A stretch of 64,000 nucleotides of DNA, from the NCBI GenBank assembly GCA_040386775.1, contig JAZKEU010000017.1, positions 1 to 64,000 on the forward strand. Reading direction: 5' to 3'. Shown here one piece after another: positions 1 to 8,269 of the stretch. How positions within the stretch are numbered: position 1 is the first letter of the stretch; each line of letters starts with the position of its first letter. The position numbers and the translations under genes were made by a program. The notes under the pieces are model-generated. The model was not told where the DNA came from. It worked only from the letters and a program-made list of their open reading frames with translations, and ran no database searches. The stretch is from Bdellovibrionota bacterium (GTDB taxonomy: Bacteria; Bdellovibrionota; Bdellovibrionia; Bdellovibrionales; JAEYZS01).

Positions 1-3
1 CCA

Positions 4-366
4 GTGAGCGATGATTCAGTGTTGAATGAATTTGAAGAAGCTGTAAAACAAAAAGAGGCATTAGAAAAAAACATTCCTGTAAAAGAAGCTCCCGCACCGA
101 TTGCAATGAAGAGTGAAGATGATCTTTTAAAAGAATTTGAAAGTGCTGTAGATAAGGAAATGGGGACTACACCAAAGGCAAATGCAAAGCCTGCTCCGCC
201 CGAACCAGCCTCTGAGACGGAAAAAGCAGAGGATGTTAATTCGGATAAGTTGGTCCAAGAAATGGAAGCTCTTGCTCAAGCAAAGCCTCCAGTAGCGCTA
301 GATGATGGTAAAGACAGCAATCAAAAATTAATCGAAGAATTTGAAAACTTTGTAAATAAAAATTAA
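4..366 (+). CDS. Acidic four-repeat hypothetical protein (5' end uncertain)
   Basis: I do not recognise this protein. It is Glu/Lys-rich with a Pro/Ala-rich middle and has no signal peptide or membrane segment. A short motif of the form Asp/Asn-x-Leu-x-x-Glu-Phe/Met-Glu occurs four times, near residues 7, 41, 83 and 109, separated by flexible linkers. This looks like a string of short amphipathic helices that could bind a partner protein repeatedly. The GTG at base 4 is the first in-frame start, but only three bases precede it, so the gene may begin outside the window. The next gene follows after 13 bases on the same strand and may be co-transcribed. Confidence 0.7.
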   Translation: MSDDSVLNEFEEAVKQKEALEKNIPVKEAPAPIAMKSEDDLLKEFESAVDKEMGTTPKANAKPAPPEPASETEKAEDVNSDKLVQEMEALAQAKPPVALDDGKDSNQKLIEEFENFVNKN

Positions 367-379
367 TGAAAGAAGTGAA

Positions 380-958
380 ATGAAAATAATAAAAATAGTT
401 TTACTAAATCTCTGTTTAAATTTTGGTGTAGTAGGAATGTTCCAAATTTCAGAAGCCAGCATTCCAACAAAGGCTATAAAACCAAATCCAAGATCTATTG
501 TTTTCAACAATCAGTATCCTCTCGAAGCAAGATGGGATGCTTACCACCAGATCGTTACTAAGAATAAAAAAGAATCTCTTCCGATGGCTCATAAAGCGGT
601 GAAGAGTAAAGATTGGTTTTTAAGAGAAGCCGGACTAAAAACCTTTGTGGCCCTTAAGCCCGAGCAAGCAAAAGTAATCGCCAGAGATATGCTAGAAAAA
701 GATCCATCCATGCTGGTGAGAGCTCAGGCACTGAGCGCAATTAAAATCTTAGACGATAAGACGAGCGAAAAATTACTTTGGAAGACATTGAAAGATCCTA
801 AAAACTTCAGAGGCGATCAGAGCTTATGGATTAGACCAAAAGTTGTGGCGACTCTGATGGAATTTAAAATGGGAAATAAGGAACAGTTCAAAGGCCTACT
901 TGATGATAAAGATCCACAGGTGCAAAGACTTGCGCAAGAGGCACTAAAGAAGTTTTAA
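380..958 (+). CDS. Exported HEAT-repeat-like protein
   Basis: The N-terminus (about residues 1-27) is a hydrophobic Sec-type signal sequence starting MKIIKIVLLNLCLN. The rest is a chain of amphipathic helix pairs of the HEAT/PBS-lyase type, for example around LREAGLKTFVALKPEQA and VRAQALSAIKILDD, ending in VQRLAQEALKKF. Such solenoids usually act as protein-binding scaffolds, here in the periplasm. The gene sits 13 bases after the acidic repeat protein. No catalytic residues are apparent, so a binding role is only inferred. Confidence 0.75.
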   Translation: MKIIKIVLLNLCLNFGVVGMFQISEASIPTKAIKPNPRSIVFNNQYPLEARWDAYHQIVTKNKKESLPMAHKAVKSKDWFLREAGLKTFVALKPEQAKVIARDMLEKDPSMLVRAQALSAIKILDDKTSEKLLWKTLKDPKNFRGDQSLWIRPKVVATLMEFKMGNKEQFKGLLDDKDPQVQRLAQEALKKF

Positions 959-962
959 GTTT

Positions 963-989
963 CGCCACTTTGTAATATAAAAAGTGGCG
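963..989. terminator. Hairpin between convergent genes
   Basis: A 9-bp stem (CGCCACTTT with AAAGTGGCG) and a 9-nt AT-rich loop lie in the 40-bp gap between convergent genes. It has no clean U-tract on either side, so it is a weak or bidirectional terminator candidate. Confidence 0.4.
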
Positions 990-998
990 GAGTTGCAA

Positions 999-2618
999 TT
1001 ACTCTGGTTTTCCGTAACAGACTTTATTTTTTTCGATATGGGTTACGTTTTCATTTTGATCAAAGTGTATGGCCGTATTTCTATCTTTCTTTTTACGATA
1101 ATCCAAAAATGACCAACACTCAATCTTTCCGTTTTCATCCAACAAGACTAAGCCACGGAAGTTTTTTCCATCTAAAAAGTATTCAGTATAAGATGATAGC
1201 GCTTTAGAATTTTTATCCAATAAATACCTAATAAAGCTATCTGGCTTTACGACTTCAGTGTTTGAATATACTAATAACTTCCGGTGAAGCAAATATTTTA
1301 TTTGGGTGCCGTATCTGTCTCCATAACTTTTTCCAGAGATGATCAGTCCGTTCTGTGGTTTCACTGTAAATTCACCATTTTTAGCTAAGTGTAATTTGGC
1401 GGAGGTGTATGTCATCGGACCAACTTTAATGCTGTCGACATAATACTCAAAGCTATTTCTACTATTTTTTTCGTAACCACTTATGGAGCAAGAGTCAGGA
1501 GAGCATTGCAAACCCATGGGGCTTGAGTTTGTCATTTCAATAGGATAACCCGCGGAACTGAATTTGCTTGGTTCAACATTGGATATGCTTTCAATATAAG
1601 ACCCATCTTCACTGAATGATACGCGTGACTCTTTAAGGTTGAGGGTTAAATTCGTATTTTCAAAATTAGGAAGCCTATACGTAAAATTTTGATCTACAAA
1701 ATAATCTCTGAGCTTACCGTTTTTACTGAATCTATAAACAAAATAATCCTGAACACCTTCTAATAAAAGATTTGTTCCATTTATGGACACCGGAATTTTT
1801 TCATTCAAATCGAGTCCTAGTGCTTCTTCTAGAGAACCGTCTTGTCTTTTGCGGAACTCAAGATTGTTTAGATAGATATTGGTTTGGGTTTGAAATTTTA
1901 TACCTTGTACCAAAATATTAATTCCGAAAATATTAATTTTTTTGTATTCTTCCTCAAGTTCGGCTGCCGGTATCTGTTCAAAGTCGGCTCGCGCCACCAG
2001 TGCTACTAGGGCTCTTGCTTTTTCAGAAGTTCCATCCTTTCTACCACTAAGATAAAAATATTCGTGCATAACGATTGCGGCTTTAGATTCTTCATCAAGT
2101 AAAGCAAATTGCCTTGGGTTAATAAAAATATTTTGTTTTAATTTGAAAATCAATGAATCGCAACCACGTATATTTTTAGCAATAGGTACGAGCTCACAAG
2201 CGTGGGGAATCACGGTGCTGCCAATGTCAACTTCTTGATAAACATCTTCGCCAGCAACTTTGGTATTTCCACAATAAACTTTATCTTTAGTAAAACTAAT
2301 ATATCCAGTGGGATTTTGAGCTATGTTCTTAAGCTCACGAGCCACATGGGAATTGAGTTTCTCCATTCTTTGTGCAGCAATCATAATTTTTTGTTGCCAT
2401 GGCAAATTTTTTGCACCTAATTCCCAGGTGTATCCAAAGGCATTATTTGCATCCCAATAATCGAGAGCATGCAAACCTGCGGGTATGATTACTCCATTAC
2501 TGGCTTTAACTGCCTGACTGCATTGAATGCCAAAGCCCCCGTTACCATCATGTCCTGCAATGGCCACAGAACCTGCAGTTGAAACGGCGATAAATAGCGC
2601 GTAGATTAATTTTTTCAT
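999..2618 (-). CDS. Large secreted protein encoded with a TIGR02147 regulator
   Basis: The product of 539 residues starts with a Sec signal peptide ending near AGSVAIAG. Around residues 180-200 it has a MHEYFYLSG segment inside AAIVMHEYF, which resembles a metalloprotease-like helix but lacks the second His of HExxH. The second half is beta-rich, with repeated short units around aromatic and Gly residues (for example FSKNGKLRDYF) reminiscent of MORN-like repeats. Its start ATG overlaps the stop of the upstream regulator gene by four bases (ATGA), and an AAGGAGACT ribosome site lies inside that gene, so the two are translationally coupled. I cannot assign a function. Confidence 0.8.
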   Translation of the reverse strand: MKKLIYALFIAVSTAGSVAIAGHDGNGGFGIQCSQAVKASNGVIIPAGLHALDYWDANNAFGYTWELGAKNLPWQQKIMIAAQRMEKLNSHVARELKNIAQNPTGYISFTKDKVYCGNTKVAGEDVYQEVDIGSTVIPHACELVPIAKNIRGCDSLIFKLKQNIFINPRQFALLDEESKAAIVMHEYFYLSGRKDGTSEKARALVALVARADFEQIPAAELEEEYKKINIFGINILVQGIKFQTQTNIYLNNLEFRKRQDGSLEEALGLDLNEKIPVSINGTNLLLEGVQDYFVYRFSKNGKLRDYFVDQNFTYRLPNFENTNLTLNLKESRVSFSEDGSYIESISNVEPSKFSSAGYPIEMTNSSPMGLQCSPDSCSISGYEKNSRNSFEYYVDSIKVGPMTYTSAKLHLAKNGEFTVKPQNGLIISGKSYGDRYGTQIKYLLHRKLLVYSNTEVVKPDSFIRYLLDKNSKALSSYTEYFLDGKNFRGLVLLDENGKIECWSFLDYRKKKDRNTAIHFDQNENVTHIEKNKVCYGKPE

Positions 2619-3445
2619 GAAGTCTCCTTTTTTTTATTTTTTTTATTTTTTAAATTTGTTTCGGAAATAGGGAATAGGGCTACCGACAAATTGTACACTT
2701 GGTCGTAATCCTTTGAGTTTTCAATTATAAATTTATCTAATCCTCTTCTGAAGGCCGTTATTTTTTCCTTTATTTCCGGCATTAGTTTTGAGTCTAAGGC
2801 AAACAGTAAAGAAGAATTGTCTCTTGCAGCGAAATCAACATCTTCAATGCTTTGAATGGCTTCTTCTAAAAGCTCTTTTTGATATTTTTTTCTAGCGGCA
2901 GAAGTTTTATCTTTAGAAAGCCACTGCGTTGATGATCGAGTAATTTGATATTTCTTTTTTTCTTTTTTTATGTACCCTTGTCTTTCAAGTCTTTCTAGAG
3001 TGAAATTGACTTGTGTGAGCGGTAGGTTCAATTTCGAAGCTATAAAGTCTGCCGTGTGTTTTGCTCCTTTAAGTTTTAAAGTTTCAATCACAGCAAAATT
3101 TGACCAATGAGATAAAGTCTGGAACTCATCTTCTTCGATAAAAGAATATTGATGAGCGGAATAAGAAATTTGATTTTCTTTTAAGATTTGATGAGTGGTA
3201 ATTCCTAAAAAATCACAAATCTTTTCGGTTAAAGTGAAAGAAAACCCTCTTTTACCATTGAGGAGTTTAGAGAGCAGGTCTTGTTGAATATGAAGCTTTC
3301 TCGCAAAAGCTCTCAAAGAAAATGCAGGATTCACATTCAATCTTTTTTCGTATTCTAGCTTTAACAAAGTTCTTAAAGCTAAATCGACTTCTCTTTTTTG
3401 ATCTTTCGAAATTTTTATTATTTCCACTGCGGGTAGGTTTAACAA
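2615..3445 (-). CDS. TIGR02147-family transcriptional regulator
   Basis: The protein matches the TIGR02147/DUF4423 family, which is common in Bdellovibrio and Fibrobacter. Residues of roughly 45-90 form an Xre-like helix-turn-helix (SLRAFARKLHIQQDLLSKLL, then KRGFSFTLTEKICDFLGI). The C-terminal part begins with a winged-helix-like segment (LTQVNFTLERLERQGYI) and a helical domain follows. It is the first gene of a two-gene unit with the secreted 539-residue protein. The start is uncertain: TTG at 3445, or GTG at 3427; neither has a good ribosome site. A three-part operator lies 27-58 bases upstream of the TTG and is shared with the next gene cluster, which suggests autoregulation. Confidence 0.85.
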   Translation of the reverse strand: MLNLPAVEIIKISKDQKREVDLALRTLLKLEYEKRLNVNPAFSLRAFARKLHIQQDLLSKLLNGKRGFSFTLTEKICDFLGITTHQILKENQISYSAHQYSFIEEDEFQTLSHWSNFAVIETLKLKGAKHTADFIASKLNLPLTQVNFTLERLERQGYIKKEKKKYQITRSSTQWLSKDKTSAARKKYQKELLEEAIQSIEDVDFAARDNSSLLFALDSKLMPEIKEKITAFRRGLDKFIIENSKDYDQVYNLSVALFPISETNLKNKKNKKKETS

Positions 3446-3471
3446 AAATGAATCAGAGATAGAAGTAATTT

Positions 3472-3503
3472 GTACTCATTTTGAGTACGAATACATGTAC
3501 TCG
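3472..3503. promoter_or_regulatory. Three-part operator, copy 1
   Basis: On the + strand the sequence reads GTACTCA-TTT-TGAGTAC (3472-3488), then 8 bases, then the half-site GTACTCG (3497-3503). The same architecture with the same 3- and 8-base spacings occurs at 4035-4066. It is just upstream of the TIGR02147 regulator gene. The regulator is the obvious candidate binder, but that is inference. Confidence 0.7.
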
Positions 3504-3536
3504 AGCAATTTTTACAAATGAAATCTTGAAAAAAGA

Positions 3537-3564
3537 AAAGCCCATAGAGGGAACTATGGGCTTT
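3537..3564 (-). terminator. Intrinsic terminator of the small exported-protein gene
   Basis: The stem AAAGCCCATAG / CTATGGGCTTT (11 bp, 6-nt loop) is followed on the minus strand by CTTTTCTTTTTT. It lies 30 bases beyond the stop of the gene ending at 3594. A CCCCCC run (3566-3571 on the minus strand) sits between the stop codon and the hairpin. Confidence 0.85.
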
Positions 3565-3593
3565 AGGGGGGAAGATAGCTTGAGAGACGATGC

Positions 3594-3956
3594 TTATTTA
3601 TCCAATGAGCATTCCAAAGAGTAATGTCCAAGTCCTCTAGTGCCCAATATTTTTACTCCAGGATTTTTTTCAGATAAACTGAGCGCTTGCATTTGGTCGT
3701 CATCTTGCAATAGCAACACGCTAACTACATCTGGAGACGCCGTCTCTGTAGAAATTGCAGAGATACTTCCGTGCGTAACTACATTTCCACTGCCGTTTAG
3801 CGCATTGATCTTTAGTTCTTTCATCGGCTCACCTGTCTTTATAACTGCGGTAAAGTCCGTTGACCTGTAATTGCACGTCACAGATAGACTGGCAGCGTTG
3901 GCTAAGTTGGACAGCATCGTAGCTGAGATCAAACTTAATGTTAAAAGTAATTTCAT
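3594..3956 (-). CDS. Small exported protein under the shared operator
   Basis: The product of 120 residues has a clear Sec signal peptide (MKLLLTLSLISATMLSNLANA) and a mature part of about 99 residues with two Cys (in VTCNYRS and LECSLDK) that could form a disulfide. A strong ribosome site (GAGGAGG) precedes the ATG. The three-part operator at 4035-4066 lies about 80-110 bases upstream, overlapping a plausible -35 region. The family is not recognised. Similar small exported proteins occur several times in this window (8856, 12561, 44569). Confidence 0.8.
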   Translation of the reverse strand: MKLLLTLSLISATMLSNLANAASLSVTCNYRSTDFTAVIKTGEPMKELKINALNGSGNVVTHGSISAISTETASPDVVSVLLLQDDDQMQALSLSEKNPGVKILGTRGLGHYSLECSLDK

Positions 3957-4034
3957 ATAAACCTCCTCGTGGTTTTGATTTACATGTTTATTACTTTAAG
4001 TTTTTAAAAGCTGTATATGGATTTTATTGAACAC

Positions 4035-4066
4035 GTACTCAAAGTGAGTACGTGTTTGCGTACTCG
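4035..4066. promoter_or_regulatory. Three-part operator, copy 2
   Basis: GTACTCA-AAG-TGAGTAC is embedded in a perfect 12-bp inverted repeat (AACACGTACTCA ... TGAGTACGTGTT, 4030-4056). After 8 bases it is followed by GTACTCG (4060-4066). The site lies upstream of the exported-protein gene that starts at 3956 and matches copy 1 in motif, order and spacing. Confidence 0.75.
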
Positions 4067-4123
4067 GGAAAAAATTTACCTAAAATTTTGAAAAGAGCAC
4101 TGCGCAAGTAGCATTATTTTCAA

Positions 4124-4969
4124 TTAGGGTTTTATCTTTAGATAAACTACCGGAATAGTTGTGAGTGCCCCATTTGAATCGGTATAAAATTGATCATCGG
4201 GCTCTTTAATGATTAAAAAGGCAGTGTTTGCACCATTGTCTGGCAACATAAATTGTAGAGGAACTATACCATCCTCTGGTAGGCGCTCGGGATATTCTAT
4301 TTTTACACCCTTAAGTTGGAACTGATTGGCACCATCCCAATTCAATTCTAGATTCATTAAATTTTGTCCAGGCAACATCACCGCAGGCAAAATATTTTTA
4401 CTCAGCCCGGAAATGGCATCGCTAGCTGAAAAAGAAACATTAAAAGTTTCGTCTACAAATATTTCACTCTTTGAAACGCTGAATTGAGTGATGACGGGAG
4501 GTGCAATATCGCTTTTAGAATTAGGCAGCACCTTGAATTTGATCACGGGAATTTCTGTCTGGTCGCCATCGTCATCGTAATAATAATTGCCCGCTCCTTT
4601 ATATAAGGAGTGCATCTCAAAAGTATCTTTTTCATAAAAAATAATCTGTTGAATGGTGTAAAGTTCTAAGCGCGGATAAGCCCAAGGATTTACAGTAAGG
4701 TTTGTTATTCTATAAGAATTTTCCCCGGTGGGTTCACTCATGCGAGTCAATTCACCGCTATTGATAAAAATATTTTGTTCAATAAAGCCTAGGTAAATAG
4801 ACATGCTGCTGTTAGGCTCGACAGAAAAGTTTTCTTTGGTTTCAAAGTGAAGATCTAGCGCTTCTCCGGCGGAAACCACGGGGTTTTTTAATGTTACACT
4901 TTCAATGGGGGAGAACGCTAAAGCGGAAAAAGAAAATAAAAATGCAAAAATAAAAATCCGGTATGACAT
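4124..4969 (-). CDS. Exported beta-rich protein
   Basis: A Sec signal peptide (MSYRIFIFAFLFSFSALAF) precedes about 260 residues rich in beta-strand patterns. Two segments (near residues 25-150 and 155-281) look like consecutive immunoglobulin-like or adhesin-type domains; both end in similar phrases (TEIPVIKFKVLP and TTIPVVYLKIKP), which suggests an internal duplication. An AGGAG ribosome site precedes the ATG. The lipoprotein gene lies 34 bases upstream on the same strand, so the two may share a transcript. The function is unknown; a surface or periplasmic binding role is inferred. Confidence 0.75.
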   Translation of the reverse strand: MSYRIFIFAFLFSFSALAFSPIESVTLKNPVVSAGEALDLHFETKENFSVEPNSSMSIYLGFIEQNIFINSGELTRMSEPTGENSYRITNLTVNPWAYPRLELYTIQQIIFYEKDTFEMHSLYKGAGNYYYDDDGDQTEIPVIKFKVLPNSKSDIAPPVITQFSVSKSEIFVDETFNVSFSASDAISGLSKNILPAVMLPGQNLMNLELNWDGANQFQLKGVKIEYPERLPEDGIVPLQFMLPDNGANTAFLIIKEPDDQFYTDSNGALTTIPVVYLKIKP

Positions 4970-5003
4970 ATGAACTCCTGTTTTAAAACTAAATAACTTT
5001 AAA

Positions 5004-5543
5004 TTAATTTGTACGTTTAACCTTAGCGAGCGCTTCTTCTAAAGCTAGCTCTCTTTCAATTCTGTAAAGCAAGGACAGTTCTTCTAAGCCGTCCGTTTGA
5101 ATTTTTTCTGAATCAGCAAAAAAATCTTTTTGAAGCTCTGGCTGCTTAAGCACAATCACCTTCGTAACCGGCTTTGCGCCCTGCTTGCCTTTGATCACGC
5201 GCAAGTTGAGCTTGTACTTGAATCCGCCTTGAATATATTTTTTTCGGTGCGGTGCTACCCAAACATCTTCGCCCCGGATAAAATCTGTTTCGATAACACC
5301 AGATTCTTCGTCATAAGATTTCAAAGGGTATTTTCCCAAGACTATAAGACAAGCTTTCCAAGTGTTGAGAAATGACGTAGAGAAGGTTTTTGTTTTTGGA
5401 CCGGGATCTTTGATGTCAATGTGTTCGGGTTCCACGCTCGCAGAAGAACACCCGCTGAGTGCTCCCACCGAAATTGCTAGGGCAAGAAGAGGAGCCTTAT
5501 AGTTGAACTGCACCTTAAAATTGAACTGCGTTATGAACTGCAT
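5004..5543 (-). CDS. Lipoprotein
   Basis: From the ATG at 5543 the protein begins with a basic and hydrophobic signal sequence ending in the lipobox LSGC, with Cys near residue 32, so it should be a lipid-anchored envelope protein. The mature part (about 145 residues) has conserved-looking aromatic and basic stretches such as NTWKACLIVLGKYPLKSYDEE and GGFKYKLNLRVI. This resembles the DUF3576-like or NlpC-type lipoproteins that read TW.a...L..Yp; the family assignment is tentative. The gene start overlaps the end of the upstream lipoprotein gene by 29 bases; a longer frame starting at 5573 would add 10 residues with no clear benefit. Confidence 0.7.
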   Translation of the reverse strand: MQFITQFNFKVQFNYKAPLLALAISVGALSGCSSASVEPEHIDIKDPGPKTKTFSTSFLNTWKACLIVLGKYPLKSYDEESGVIETDFIRGEDVWVAPHRKKYIQGGFKYKLNLRVIKGKQGAKPVTKVIVLKQPELQKDFFADSEKIQTDGLEELSLLYRIERELALEEALAKVKRTN

Positions 5544-6951
5544 GTGTCGCCTGGTTGAGAGTCTTTGGACCATTAAATTGTTTATTCTCTACAGAGTCAA
5601 TTCCATAAAATACCACTTGCCAGCGTTGATTTGCACGAACTTCATTCACATCTGGAAGATCAATTTCCTCAATCCATCCTGGAGAATAAATCTCCCAAGA
5701 AACATCTGCACGTTCTGCCTTAATATCTGAAAGAGCAGCGTAAGTGGCAAAGCCTTTTATATTTCCTTTGAGCGTGGGCTTAGAGAGTTTCATTCCAGAA
5801 GCGGTCATTGTTGGGGCGGCAACTCTTTCAAGCAAATGCCCTTGATCCAATTTTTGCGAATCCACAAGAGCGGTGGCCATGCTGCTTGATAATTTCGCTT
5901 CTTCTTTATTTGTTTGTTCTTTATCGGCATTGACCAAGAGGACCGTCCCTCTCGCCGCAGCTTCGGGTAGAGCAAGTTTTTGGTTTTTTGATTCTCTCAA
6001 TTTAATATCGCTTGGCAGATATTTTCCGTCTTCTTCAAATAGTGAAACCCCAAAGAGCATTCCTTTCGCCGGAATAGGACTAGTAAAGTTAATTTTTGGA
6101 GTTAGCTTCTTTTGGTTCGCATCGATGTCGAGAGCCACATTTGGTGAGTTGATGTTTACAGTTTTTGAACCTAGAGCGAGGAATTCAAAATCATTTACTA
6201 CTTCAAAATAGCTTTGGCCGGCTTTTAATTTATCGGCTACTTTTTTGAAATCAAATTTTCCGCGATTGGCTTGAACTTTGAAGGCTCCTTGGAAATCAAA
6301 GAATAAACGATAGAATGCTTTCTCTACTGTCACCGGAATAAAAGAGTAGCTTTCTTTTTGCTTGGGCAGAAAAATATTGGTAGGGATGTCTAGCTCTTGT
6401 CCCATGACACTGATGGTGTCAAATTTTTCGCTGATCAGTTGGGTGATATCAAAATTCAAAGCTTCTGAAGCCGTGAGGGTAGAAATCGCAAGGCCAAAAT
6501 CAATAAAGCCATCACTTGGCATTTGGCCAAATCCACTAATAGATCCTTTGGCTTCGTATCTTTCAGTTTTCTTTCTGTGACGAACATCAAAGATTTGCGC
6601 AGTGGGAGTTTGTTTTAAATAAGTTGTGCGAATAAAACCTTGTTTAGAGATTGTTACGGGCAATTCCTGAGTCCAACCGGAAGGAATGGCGAATTCACCG
6701 TTTGTATTTGTTGTTAATGTGTTATTTGGAAAAGGTGTGTTCGCACTCTGTCCAATAAGGACTTCAGCGTTAGCTAAGGGAGCGCCAGTTTCATCTCTAA
6801 CAAGAACCGCTTTTCTTAATTCGAGGTCAGCTCTTATCAATTGATCATTTTGATCATTGAGAATGTCGCTATGGCTTAGTTGTTTGTTATTTGAGCAGCC
6901 TGCTGCCAAGATAAGTACTAAGATCCATTTGGCTTGATTTTTAAGTTTCAT
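5515..6951 (-). CDS. Lipoprotein with carboxypeptidase-regulatory-like domain
   Basis: The start at 6951 follows a TTGGGGGAAATA ribosome site and gives a short signal peptide with lipobox LAAGC (Cys near 19). Residues of about 45-110 (VLVRDETGAPLANAEVLIG ... TNTNGEFAIP ... VTISKQGFIRTTY) form a carboxypeptidase-regulatory-like beta-sandwich. The remaining 360 residues are not recognised. Such domains usually serve as adhesion or scaffold modules on the outer surface. Together with the next lipoprotein and the exported protein it forms a three-gene minus-strand envelope unit. Confidence 0.75.
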   Translation of the reverse strand: MKLKNQAKWILVLILAAGCSNNKQLSHSDILNDQNDQLIRADLELRKAVLVRDETGAPLANAEVLIGQSANTPFPNNTLTTNTNGEFAIPSGWTQELPVTISKQGFIRTTYLKQTPTAQIFDVRHRKKTERYEAKGSISGFGQMPSDGFIDFGLAISTLTASEALNFDITQLISEKFDTISVMGQELDIPTNIFLPKQKESYSFIPVTVEKAFYRLFFDFQGAFKVQANRGKFDFKKVADKLKAGQSYFEVVNDFEFLALGSKTVNINSPNVALDIDANQKKLTPKINFTSPIPAKGMLFGVSLFEEDGKYLPSDIKLRESKNQKLALPEAAARGTVLLVNADKEQTNKEEAKLSSSMATALVDSQKLDQGHLLERVAAPTMTASGMKLSKPTLKGNIKGFATYAALSDIKAERADVSWEIYSPGWIEEIDLPDVNEVRANQRWQVVFYGIDSVENKQFNGPKTLNQATHAVHNAVQF

Positions 6952-7067
6952 TATTTCCCCCAATAGTTTTAGACAGAACAATTCCATTAGTAGAGGGATT
7001 TAGAGTCAAGAAGCATTGCAGAAAATTTTACTTCCCAGAGGTGTAAACCGCCGTGTAGGCTTTAAGC

Positions 7068-7475
7068 ATGGGATTTATTAGAGTTCTCATTCCAACTTGG
7101 AGATTTTTTGATCGCTTAGGGCGGGTACCAGAGCTCTTTTACCGACTCAAAGTTAGCGGAAAGTTTGGTCCATGGTTACCAGCTTTGGAAAAGCCAACTC
7201 GCAAATTCTATCATTTATTTTTAAATCCTGAAGGCAACTTGCATCTAGCTTACAATACGTTGGTAGATCGCTTGCTTGATGATTCCCAAAATAAGTCCAT
7301 AAATTTTGAAAACCAAATATCCTTTCTGCAGATAAAGAATCTTGTCCACCAAAAAGCCTTAACAAGTGCCACAAAAGAAACAACTCATTTTGAATTTAAA
7401 GTGAGCGTCACTCAATATGAAAAATCCACGCCTTATGTGATCGAAGTCTTTAAAACTCCGGAGTACAAAGTATGA
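7068..7475 (+). CDS. Hypothetical protein coupled to an HTTM-like gene
   Basis: The 135-residue protein has no signal peptide or clear transmembrane helix. It begins with an amphipathic, Arg/Trp-rich segment (MGFIRVLIPTWRFFDRLGRVPE) that could bind the membrane surface. Its stop overlaps the start of the next gene by four bases (ATGA), so translation is coupled and the two products probably work together. I do not recognise the family. Confidence 0.7.
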   Translation: MGFIRVLIPTWRFFDRLGRVPELFYRLKVSGKFGPWLPALEKPTRKFYHLFLNPEGNLHLAYNTLVDRLLDDSQNKSINFENQISFLQIKNLVHQKALTSATKETTHFEFKVSVTQYEKSTPYVIEVFKTPEYKV

Positions 7476-8248
7476 AAACTCTAGAGCTCATTACAAGATT
7501 GATTTCGTTTGCGGTATTTCTTCAGGGTTTAGAAATTATTTTGATTCGTCATGCTTGGGCTAAAAACGGTCCTTGGGATTGGGAAATTCTAAGAAAAGAA
7601 TATTCTCCTAAATTTCAAAAATATCTTTCGGTATTTTTTGATGAAAAATATTTTCTTATTCTTATCTGCATTCAAATTTCAGTAGCTGCGATCAATGTAT
7701 TTACGGCTCAACTTTTAGGAAATGGAGTTTTGTTGTTTACGACGGTTTTAATAGCTGTAAGATTTCGCGGAACTTTCAATGGTGGTAGCGATTACATGAC
7801 CACCCTGATTCTTCTGGCGGTATTTATAGCGGGGTTTTGCCCGGATGACTCCATTGGGCAGTTGGCCTGTTTCGCCTATATTGGAATTCAGACGATTCTC
7901 TCCTATTTTATTGCCGGATTAACAAAGCTCAAAGAAAAGTCATGGCGCAACGGTCGCGCTATAAAACAATTTTTACTTTATTCAAATTATCCAGTCGATA
8001 CCAATACCAAAGCTCTCGTTAAAAAACCTTTATTTGCTCTGATGGCGAGTGTGATCATCTTACTTTTCGAGTGCACCTTTCCTTTGGTGCTCTTGGATAA
8101 AAGAATTTGTCTTATCTATCTTTGTATTGGATTTTTATTTCACCTAGAAAATTTTTTCGTTCTAGGTCTGAATAGATTTGTTTTTGCTTGGCTTGCAGCT
8201 TACCCGGCACTTTATTATCTTAGTGACTACATAAGATGGGAAAAGTAA
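7472..8248 (+). CDS. HTTM-like integral membrane protein
   Basis: The 258-residue protein has about six to seven hydrophobic segments. Diagnostic phrases resemble the HTTM family (related to vitamin K-dependent gamma-carboxylase): FRGTFNGGSDYMTTLIL, YFIAGLTKLKEKSWRNG, a loop with NYP, and a C-terminal FH...GLNRFVFAWLAAYPAL segment. The biochemical activity of bacterial HTTM proteins is mostly unknown. The upstream 135-residue gene is translationally coupled. Confidence 0.7.
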   Translation: MKTLELITRLISFAVFLQGLEIILIRHAWAKNGPWDWEILRKEYSPKFQKYLSVFFDEKYFLILICIQISVAAINVFTAQLLGNGVLLFTTVLIAVRFRGTFNGGSDYMTTLILLAVFIAGFCPDDSIGQLACFAYIGIQTILSYFIAGLTKLKEKSWRNGRAIKQFLLYSNYPVDTNTKALVKKPLFALMASVIILLFECTFPLVLLDKRICLIYLCIGFLFHLENFFVLGLNRFVFAWLAAYPALYYLSDYIRWEK

Positions 8249-8269
8249 TCAAGGTCTTTGCTAATTGCA

